Origin: Thermoflexia bacterium
Lineage (GTDB): Bacteria > Chloroflexota > Anaerolineae > B4-G1 > SLSP01
Assembly: GCA_030605705.1 (NCBI GenBank)
Contig: JAUWHU010000589.1
Location: forward strand, 1 to 11,447
Reading direction: 5' to 3'
Length of the DNA stretch: 11,447 bases
Shown piece by piece: positions 6,692 to 11,447 of the stretch. How positions within the stretch are numbered: position 1 is the first letter of the stretch; every line of letters begins with the position of its first letter. The translations under genes and the position numbers were made by a program. Under the pieces are notes generated by a model. The model did no database searches and was not told the DNA's origin. It saw nothing but the letters and a program-made list of their open reading frames with translations.

Positions 6692-8229
6692 CGGTTCAAC
6701 GCCACCAGCAATCCGAGCAGAATCACCAACAAAGACCACAGCAACGCGCCGCTGCCCTCAACGACCTCGGCTACGACGCGCACCACGCCCAGCAGGTGCT
6801 CCGCCCCTCGCCACAACGAGCGGTAGAGCCACTGCAAGTCCAGCAGGTCCAGTACCGGCTTCAGCGGCTGCCAGTCAGGTCTCCCCAGCCAGACCAGCCC
6901 GCCGGCGAACGCCAACGTCACGCCCCACAGCCCCAATCCCGGCCAGGAGAAGGGGAACGCCGGAGCCAGGAGCGCGCCACCGACCAATCCCCCTACCGGC
7001 AGGGCCAGCCCGACGAGCAGGCTGGCGTGTTGCCAGGGCCAGGGAGGAGAAGTCACGCCGACGGCCGGATGCGCGCTTTCTCGGATGAGAGTCGCCCCGG
7101 TCAGCGCCCCTCCCAATATCAATACCATCCGCCAGCCCCACGGAGCTCTCACCAGCCCGGCTCGGAAAAGCGCGCCCACAGGCGAAGGCGGAGCACCCAA
7201 CAGAAAAAGCAAGGCCAACCATCCCGCCCACGACCAGAAAATCCGCCGGGGCTCACGCCCCCGAGAAAGCAGCCGGAGCGTCCAGCCGGCAAACCAGACG
7301 GCCAGCGCCGTCAGAAGTACCCCTCCCGTTCCGCTCCCCCCACTCCCGGCGACAATGACGCCCAGCAGCGCGTAGGCGCTCCACGAGATCGCGCTCGCCC
7401 CTCGTTCGTTCCAGGCCCGGACGCCTCCCCAGAGAAGCGAAATCGCGCCCAGAGCCAGCACCCAGGGCTGCAACAACTCAATCCCGGGGAGCGCGCTCAA
7501 GCGAGCCAATAATCCCATCCCCAACACCGAACCTAACAGAGAGATCAAAAGCAAGGGGCTGAGGTTACCGGTTCGCCGGGGAAAGACAATGTGCGCCGGG
7601 TAGACTCCCACACGCAGCAAAGCAGCGACCAGCAAGAGCACCAGGATCGAGGTCGGCGGGCGCATCAGCCACCAGAGAACACTATCCCCCCAACGCCCCA
7701 ACAAAAGGGCCACGGCCCACAAAGTAAGGGAGGCCAGGCCGTGGAGCGCCAACCCAAAGGTGATGCGTTCGCCATCGCCGCCCGCGAGCAAACCGGCGGC
7801 GGCCCACAAGAGGTCAAAGATAGCCCAGGCCACCAGCGTCGTCAGTATTGAGCCGCCCGCCAGGGCCACCCAGGTCACCAGCAAAACCAATAATGCCAAA
7901 ACCCCGGCCAGCGGTGCCGGCGGGCGCGAATCCCCTAACTCCACCCACGCGACGCCGCTGAAAGCCAGACCCACGGCCAGTCCCATATTCCAGATCGCCG
8001 GCGTGATGTCCAACAGCAGTTGCCCTCCCAATACCGTGGAGGGCGACCAGCTAGAGAAAAGCCACCGGCCCTCCGGGGGGAGAGCCAGCCAGAAAAGCGT
8101 CACCAGCGTCAGCCAGCAGGCCGTTGTCGGCTTGCGCCACGAATGTAGGCGCGGAACCCCTTCCAGCACCAGTAACAACAGCGCCCCGGCCAATCCTGTG
8201 TAAGCCAAAAGCGAGTATGGATATGACAT
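6688..8229 (-). CDS. NuoL/NuoM-like membrane subunit (highly divergent)
   Basis: A 513-residue membrane protein, about 13-15 hydrophobic segments, first gene of the three-gene operon. Faint antiporter-family landmarks: AWAIFDLLWAA (134-144), where NuoM has a WEL/FEL Glu and here Asp139; LLVAALLRVGVYPAH (199-213), in place of the AxxKSAQFPFHxWLP region, with Arg206 near the Lys position; LLGAPPSPVGALFRAG (343-358) in place of LAGIPPFxGFxSK. The C-terminal amphipathic LDLQWLYRSLWR (464-475) resembles the lateral-helix tail of NuoL/MrpA-type proteins (LDVDWLYR). Start: a TTG at 8241 extends the frame by four codons, but it overlaps the GGAG Shine-Dalgarno and lies at the predicted transcription start, so ATG 8229 is chosen. 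Stop and next start overlap (ATGA). The family call is less certain than for the NuoN-like protein because the key motifs are degenerate. Confidence 0.72.
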   Translation of the reverse strand: MSYPYSLLAYTGLAGALLLLVLEGVPRLHSWRKPTTACWLTLVTLFWLALPPEGRWLFSSWSPSTVLGGQLLLDITPAIWNMGLAVGLAFSGVAWVELGDSRPPAPLAGVLALLVLLVTWVALAGGSILTTLVAWAIFDLLWAAAGLLAGGDGERITFGLALHGLASLTLWAVALLLGRWGDSVLWWLMRPPTSILVLLLVAALLRVGVYPAHIVFPRRTGNLSPLLLISLLGSVLGMGLLARLSALPGIELLQPWVLALGAISLLWGGVRAWNERGASAISWSAYALLGVIVAGSGGSGTGGVLLTALAVWFAGWTLRLLSRGREPRRIFWSWAGWLALLFLLGAPPSPVGALFRAGLVRAPWGWRMVLILGGALTGATLIRESAHPAVGVTSPPWPWQHASLLVGLALPVGGLVGGALLAPAFPFSWPGLGLWGVTLAFAGGLVWLGRPDWQPLKPVLDLLDLQWLYRSLWRGAEHLLGVVRVVAEVVEGSGALLWSLLVILLGLLVALNR

Positions 8230-8235
8230 TGAGAA

Positions 8236-8239
8236 CTCC
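8236..8239 (-). promoter_or_regulatory. Shine-Dalgarno fixing the NuoL-like gene start
   Basis: GGAG on the minus strand, six bases before ATG 8229. It overlaps the in-frame TTG at 8241-8239, which rules that codon out as the start. Confidence 0.6.
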
Positions 8240-8247
8240 AACGAACA

Positions 8248-8275
8248 ATTCTAACACATAAAGTCTTTGTGACAA
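8248..8275 (-). promoter_or_regulatory. Sigma-70-type promoter of the three-gene membrane operon
   Basis: On the minus strand: -35 TTGTCA (8275-8270), 16-bp spacer, extended -10 TGTTAGAAT (TAGAAT at 8253-8248). The predicted transcript starts near 8241, giving a leader of only about 12 bases before ATG 8229. Confidence 0.65.
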
Positions 8276-8285
8276 GACGGGAATC

Positions 8286-8399
8286 AGTCATCAGCGGTCA
8301 GTCGTCAGCGGACAGCAGACAGCGGTCAGCAGTGAACCGTTAGCAGACAGCGGACAGCGGATAGCAGACGGCGGATAGCGGATAGCAGACAGCGGATAA
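8286..8399. repeat. CAGCGGA-type repeats, including a 21-bp tandem unit
   Basis: Built from CAGCGGT, CAGCGGA, TAGCAGA and TAGCGGA heptamers. The right part forms clear 21-bp units beginning AGCAGACRGCGGA at 8342, 8363 and 8384 (the last is partial). It fills the space between the two divergent promoters. Confidence 0.88.
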
Positions 8400-8403
8400 C
8401 ACA

Positions 8404-8431
8404 TTGCCATTTCGCCCCATTGCGGTAGAAT
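8404..8431 (+). promoter_or_regulatory. Sigma-70-type promoter of the PASTA kinase gene
   Basis: -35 TTGCCA (8404-8409), 16-bp spacer, -10 TAGAAT (8426-8431). The predicted transcript starts near 8438, about 24 bases before the chosen ATG. Spacer length and -10 sequence are the same as in the divergent promoter at 8248-8275. Confidence 0.65.
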
Positions 8432-8445
8432 AACAGCGACACAGT

Positions 8446-8451
8446 GAGGAG
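8446..8451 (+). promoter_or_regulatory. Shine-Dalgarno fixing the kinase gene start
   Basis: GAGGAG, ten bases before ATG 8462. An in-frame GTG at 8444 shares its last G with this site and so is unlikely to be the start. Confidence 0.6.
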
Positions 8452-8461
8452 AAAAGGGTCT

Positions 8462-10405
8462 ATGGAGCCAGAAATCTTGAACGATCGTTACCGTCTGGAG
8501 GAGCTGTTAGGCACGGGGGGCATGGCTACCGTTTACCGGGGGCACGATCTGTTGTTAGATCGCCCGGTCGCCATCAAATTCCTCCGCGAGCCGTACGCTG
8601 GGGACCCGGCCTTCCGCAGCCGCTTTTTGGAGGAAGCCCGGGCCGCAAGCCGCCTGGACCACCCCAACGTGGTGCGCGTCTACGATGCCGGTATCGCCCA
8701 GGAAAGGCCCTACATCGTGATGGAGCTGGTCGAAGGGCAGGATCTCAAAACGCTCATCCGGCAAAAAGCCCCTTTACCCGTGCCGCAAGCCCTGAGCATC
8801 ACACGTCGAATCTGCGCGGGAGTGGGACACGCCCATCGCGCACGCCTCATCCACTGCGATCTCAAACCACAAAACATCCTGGTGACGCCCCACGGCGAGG
8901 TCAAAGTGACCGACTTCGGTATCGCTCGCGCCTTCCGGGAAGGGCAAGCCAGCACCGAGAAAGAAAAGGCGGTCTGGGGCAGCCCCCACTACATCTCGCC
9001 GGAACAGGCCGCCGGAGAGCCGCCTCTCCCCGCCTCCGATGTCTACAGCATCGGTATCATGCTCTATGAGATGCTGACGGGAGTCCCGCCCTTCCACGCC
9101 GACGATCCCACCGCCCTGATCATCAAACACTTGCGCGAGGAACCGGCAGCGATGCGCTCCTTGAATCCGCGCATCCCGCCACGGCTCGAGTGGCTGGTAC
9201 GCAAGGTGCTCTCCAAGGAACCCGCGACGCGCTATCGCCACGCGGATCAATTCGGCATGGTGATTGATGAATACCTGCGCGAAGGCGACGAACAAACCAT
9301 CCCCCACCCTCTCGTGACGGATCAAACGCCCCTCCCGCCAACTGCACAGCCCCCTCCTTCCGCCGCGCCGGCTGCGCCCACCATCGCCGTGCCCCGGGCC
9401 ACGCCAGAGTCCGCCGACGATACTTCCGGCCCAGATTGGCTGCTCTGGGTTTTGTGGCTCGTGGCGGCCATCGCCGTCCTCGGCCTCATCCCCTTGTGGT
9501 GGTATACCTATCACACCTACACAGCGCCCACGCTGCCTCTCTCGACCGCGACCGTGACCGCGATCGCCACGGAACCGGCAGGACAAACGGTCGGCGTGCC
9601 CAATCTGGTGGGGTTAAGCGCCGCCGACGCACAACGGCGGGTCGAGGATTACGGGTTGCGTTTGAACGTGCAAGATGAGCAGGAGACCCCTGACGCACTC
9701 CCGGGCACCGTCTTGGAACAAACCCCGCCTGCCGGCGCTCAAGTGTCCACCGGCGACACGGTAAATATCGTGGTCGCAGCAGGAAGAGCCTTCACCCTGC
9801 CCAATGTGGTAGGCTACCGCGCCACCGACATCATCCCCCACCTGGAAACGGAAGGACTCATCATAGTCACCGAAGAGACGTGGAGCGCCAAACCACAGGG
9901 CGAGATTTTGGAACAGGTTCCCATCGCCGATAGTGAAGTGACGAGCGGGGATACCATCACCCTCACCATCAGTGGGGGGACGGAACACCCCATCCCGCTT
10001 CAAGTCAACTTCAACGGCCGGATCGTGCTGGAAACAGCTGCGGTCCCGCAGCTGGCCTTTCGGGCCGGCGACAGCATCCCCGTGACGCTGCAGTGGCACG
10101 CGCTGCAACCCGTGGATCGCTCCTACAAAGTCTTTGTTCACCTACTCGCAACAGACGGGGTCACGCTGATCGCCGCCGGGGATAGCGAACCCGTCAACGG
10201 ACTCAATCCTACCTCTGCCTGGCAGGCGGGTGACATCGTCATGGACCCCCACCAGATCGCCATTCCCCAGGGGGTTGCGCCGGGAACCTACCAGATCCGA
10301 GTGGGGCTTTACACCGCTGAAGGTCGCTTGCCGGTCAGCGATGCTGGACTGGCCCAGGTGCATGACAACAGCATTTTTGTGACCAACGTAGTAATCCAAA
10401 AATAG
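8462..10405 (+). CDS. PASTA-repeat Ser/Thr protein kinase with extra C-terminal beta-sandwich domain
   Basis: A 647-residue membrane-anchored kinase of the PknB/Stk type, which phosphorylates proteins on Ser/Thr. Kinase domain about 10-272: Gly loop GTGGMATVYRG (17-27), Lys39, catalytic loop HCDLKPQN (131-138, Asp133), DFG 151-153, GSPHYISPEQ (173-182), SDVYSIGIMLYEMLTG (192-207). HCD instead of HRD makes it a non-RD kinase. A Pro/Ala-rich linker follows (281-320), then one membrane helix (about 327-349). Two outer PASTA repeats cover 376-440 and 442-506, each with the PNLVG/PNVVG opening and a LEQTPPAG or LEQVPIAD core; the family uses these to sense cell-wall fragments. Residues 510-647 are a further extracytoplasmic beta-rich domain (VTLQWHALQPVDRSYKVFVH, PTSAWQAGDIV, PPGTYxIRVGLY-type motif near 607-617) not usual in PASTA kinases. 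ATG 8462 was chosen over GTG 8444 because the latter overlaps the Shine-Dalgarno. It is divergent from the membrane operon. Confidence 0.94.
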   Translation: MEPEILNDRYRLEELLGTGGMATVYRGHDLLLDRPVAIKFLREPYAGDPAFRSRFLEEARAASRLDHPNVVRVYDAGIAQERPYIVMELVEGQDLKTLIRQKAPLPVPQALSITRRICAGVGHAHRARLIHCDLKPQNILVTPHGEVKVTDFGIARAFREGQASTEKEKAVWGSPHYISPEQAAGEPPLPASDVYSIGIMLYEMLTGVPPFHADDPTALIIKHLREEPAAMRSLNPRIPPRLEWLVRKVLSKEPATRYRHADQFGMVIDEYLREGDEQTIPHPLVTDQTPLPPTAQPPPSAAPAAPTIAVPRATPESADDTSGPDWLLWVLWLVAAIAVLGLIPLWWYTYHTYTAPTLPLSTATVTAIATEPAGQTVGVPNLVGLSAADAQRRVEDYGLRLNVQDEQETPDALPGTVLEQTPPAGAQVSTGDTVNIVVAAGRAFTLPNVVGYRATDIIPHLETEGLIIVTEETWSAKPQGEILEQVPIADSEVTSGDTITLTISGGTEHPIPLQVNFNGRIVLETAAVPQLAFRAGDSIPVTLQWHALQPVDRSYKVFVHLLATDGVTLIAAGDSEPVNGLNPTSAWQAGDIVMDPHQIAIPQGVAPGTYQIRVGLYTAEGRLPVSDAGLAQVHDNSIFVTNVVIQK

Positions 10406-10408
10406 CGG

Positions 10409-10465
10409 CTCAGCGTCATAGCGTCCCAGCGTTCTAGCGACTGCCTCGAAAATAACCCGGCTTGT
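10409..10465 (+). repeat. Dispersed repeat, copy 2
   Basis: A 57-bp block beginning four bases after the kinase stop codon. It matches 1091-1139: same CTCAGCGT start, AGCGTCCCAGCG middle and CGAAAATAACCCGGCTTGT end, with one additional TTCTAGCG unit. It runs straight into the palindromic element that follows. Confidence 0.85.
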
Positions 10466-10543
10466 AGTAGGCGAATCCCGTGGGCTGTTGGCCCTGGGCC
10501 ATAGTATCGCCGTGATTCGGGGAACCACAAGGGTTCCCCCTAC
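10464..10543. repeat. Palindrome-rich intergenic element (REP/MITE-like)
   Basis: Ends in imperfect inverted repeats: GTAGTAGGCGAATCCC at the left and GGGTTCCCCCTAC at the right. Inner pairs include GGCGA (10470-10474) with TCGCC (10507-10511), CGAATC (10472-10477) with GATTCG (10514-10519), and GGCCC-T-GGGCC near 10490-10500. It is non-coding and holds no transposase. Confidence 0.6.
10519..10539 (+). terminator. Hairpin, possible weak terminator after the kinase gene
   Basis: Perfect 8-bp stem GGGGAACC / GGTTCCCC with the 5-base loop ACAAG. The following sequence (CTACAAATGAAATTC) has no T-run, so classic intrinsic termination is doubtful. It may only be part of the palindromic element. 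Confidence 0.35.
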
Positions 10544-10565
10544 AAATGAAATTCTAATGCTTTTG

Positions 10566-10574
10566 TGGTATAAT
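10566..10574 (+). promoter_or_regulatory. Extended -10 promoter of ftsH
   Basis: TGGTATAAT: a perfect TATAAT (10569-10574) with the extended TGn motif just before it. No good -35 is seen at 16-18 bp, which is common for extended -10 promoters. The predicted leader to the ftsH ATG is about 90 bases. Confidence 0.65.
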
Positions 10575-10612
10575 TCTCTTGCAAAATAGTGCGTGATATA
10601 TCGTGGTAGACT

Positions 10613-10650
10613 TCCGAGGCCGTGGAGATAGGTTCCGTGTAGACCTCGGA
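10613..10650 (+). promoter_or_regulatory. Possible stem-loop in the ftsH 5' leader
   Basis: TCCGAGG (10613-10619) can pair with CCTCGGA (10644-10650) around a 24-base loop, ending 11 bases before the AAGGAG ribosome-binding site at 10661-10666. A regulatory role is conjecture; no known riboswitch was recognised. Confidence 0.3.
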
Positions 10651-10671
10651 GATCTGAGATAAGGAGATTTT

Positions 10672-11447
10672 ATGAACGGACAAGGAAACAGCACCTTCAT
10701 CTACCTGATCCTGCTCGTCGCCGTCATCTTTTTAGTTTACAGCTATATCGGCGGAGAAAGTCCCGCCCTTGACAACCTGCCCATCCAAACCCTCGTGACG
10801 GATATCAACACCGGGAAAGTCGCGAGTCTCGCGGTGAGCGGCGATACCCTTAAGGTGACATACACCAATGGGAATCTTGCGCTCTCCCGAAAGGAACCCG
10901 AATCCACCGCCATTGAGCAGCTATTGGCTTTAGGCGTCAATGAAGAACAGCTAAAGGGCGTCAAGATTTCCGTGGAGGAACCCACCGACTGGTCGTCGTT
11001 GTTCAGCGTCGGCGGCACAATATTAAGCATCGTCGCCTTAGGGGTGATCGCCGTCATCTTCATCCGCCAGTTCCAGGGCGTGAACAATCAGGCCATGTCC
11101 TTCGGCAAAAGTAAGGCCCGGATGTTCAGTGGCGACCGCCCCACTGTTACCTTTGACGACGTGGCCGGCATTGAGGAATCCAAAGAGGAGCTCGAAGAAA
11201 TCGTCGAGTTTCTGAAAGAGCCTCAAAAATTCATCCAATTGGGAGCACGGATTCCCAAAGGGGTGCTGCTGGTAGGTGCGCCGGGCACCGGCAAGACCCT
11301 CCTGGCAAAAGCCCTCGCCGGGGAAGCCGGCGTGCCCTTCTTCAACATCTCCGGCTCGGAATTCGTCGAGATGTTCGTGGGAGTCGGCGCGAGCCGCGTC
11401 CGCGATCTCTTCGATCAGGCCAAACGTCACAGTCCCAGCATCATCTT
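10672..11447 (+). CDS. ftsH: ATP-dependent zinc metalloprotease FtsH, N-terminal part (cut by window edge)
   Basis: Membrane-anchored AAA+ protease that degrades misfolded membrane proteins and short-lived regulators. The 258 full codons seen cover TM1 (about 9-25), the external FtsH_ext domain (about 30-110), TM2 (113-131), the linker with MSFGKSKARM (142-151), VTFDDVAGIEESKEEL (159-174), Walker A GAPGTGKT (202-209), and the substrate-gripping pore loop with FVG at 235-237 inside SGSEFVEMFVGVGASRVRDLF (228-247 and on). The sequence stops as Walker B begins (PSII). The rest of the AAA domain and the zinc HEXGH protease domain lie beyond the right edge. The start is firm: AAGGAG (10661-10666) five bases before the ATG, and the normal N-terminus for the family. 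It has its own extended -10 promoter. No defect is seen in the visible part. Confidence 0.97.
   Translation, partial: MNGQGNSTFIYLILLVAVIFLVYSYIGGESPALDNLPIQTLVTDINTGKVASLAVSGDTLKVTYTNGNLALSRKEPESTAIEQLLALGVNEEQLKGVKISVEEPTDWSSLFSVGGTILSIVALGVIAVIFIRQFQGVNNQAMSFGKSKARMFSGDRPTVTFDDVAGIEESKEELEEIVEFLKEPQKFIQLGARIPKGVLLVGAPGTGKTLLAKALAGEAGVPFFNISGSEFVEMFVGVGASRVRDLFDQAKRHSPSII

Noticed and set aside
6692..6739. Upstream extension of the middle membrane gene to an earlier start
   Set aside because: It would overlap the NuoL-like gene by about 50 bases and lose the ATGA junction that is repeated exactly at the next gene boundary.
6664..7512. 282-residue plus-strand frame, Gln/Arg/Pro-rich
   Set aside because: It is antisense to the NuoL-like membrane gene; such composition is the normal complement of Leu/Ala/Gly-rich membrane coding sequence.
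8286..8399. Possible CRISPR array (regularly spaced short repeats)
   Set aside because: The units are contiguous tandem heptamers and 21-mers with no unique spacers, and no cas genes are present.
8774..9586. 270-residue minus-strand frame opposite the kinase
   Set aside because: It is the shadow of the kinase gene, whose motifs are all conserved on the plus strand; no own start signal.
10480..10543. tRNA or small structured RNA gene
   Set aside because: The stems form simple nested palindromes; no cloverleaf, anticodon arm or CCA end could be drawn.

Overview
The window looks like a chromosomal segment of a Chloroflexota bacterium, probably Anaerolineae-like. This is inferred from three things: GC-rich coding DNA, intergenic gaps filled with short AT-richer tandem repeats, and a C-terminal beta-sandwich domain on the protein kinase of a type I associate with Chloroflexota membrane proteins. 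No rRNA or tRNA is present to confirm it. Coding density is high, every gap is under 300 bases, and there is no transposase, integrase, CRISPR array or phage gene.

Layout. The left 8.2 kb is transcribed leftward (minus strand); the right 3 kb is transcribed rightward. From left to right: (1) the N-terminal 164 codons of a pseudouridine-5'-phosphate glycosidase (psuG), cut by the window edge and coupled by an ATGA overlap to a small DUF4870-type membrane protein; (2) a CpXC zinc-ribbon protein with a long helical tail; (3) a soluble GAF-PAS-HisKA-HATPase sensor histidine kinase with no response regulator beside it; (4) a tightly coupled three-gene membrane operon (NuoL/M-like, a small NuoK/HyfE-like protein, NuoN/M-like) joined by two ATGA overlaps and read from a good promoter at 8248-8275; (5) a divergent Ser/Thr kinase with two PASTA repeats and an unusual extra C-terminal domain; (6) the first 258 codons of ftsH, running off the right edge.

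How the genes may work together. The PASTA kinase and the membrane operon are divergently transcribed from similar promoters on either side of a roughly 21-bp tandem repeat array, so shared regulation is possible. The most unusual system is the three-gene operon. It has the fold signals of complex I or Mrp antiporter-type subunits, but no hydrophilic complex I, hydrogenase or Mrp partner genes sit with it in this window. By eye, several lysine and glutamate positions used for proton transfer in NuoL/M/N are replaced. It may be a divergent ion-translocating or purely structural membrane complex.

Non-coding DNA. Almost every intergenic gap holds short direct repeats (GAGATTT, GAGAATA, CTCTAT, ATTCAT, AAGTTGA and CAGCGGA types). 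One block of about 50 bp occurs at both ends of the window. Several start codons differ from the longest possible ORF because a GTG or TTG overlaps the Shine-Dalgarno sequence; the reasons are given in the entries.
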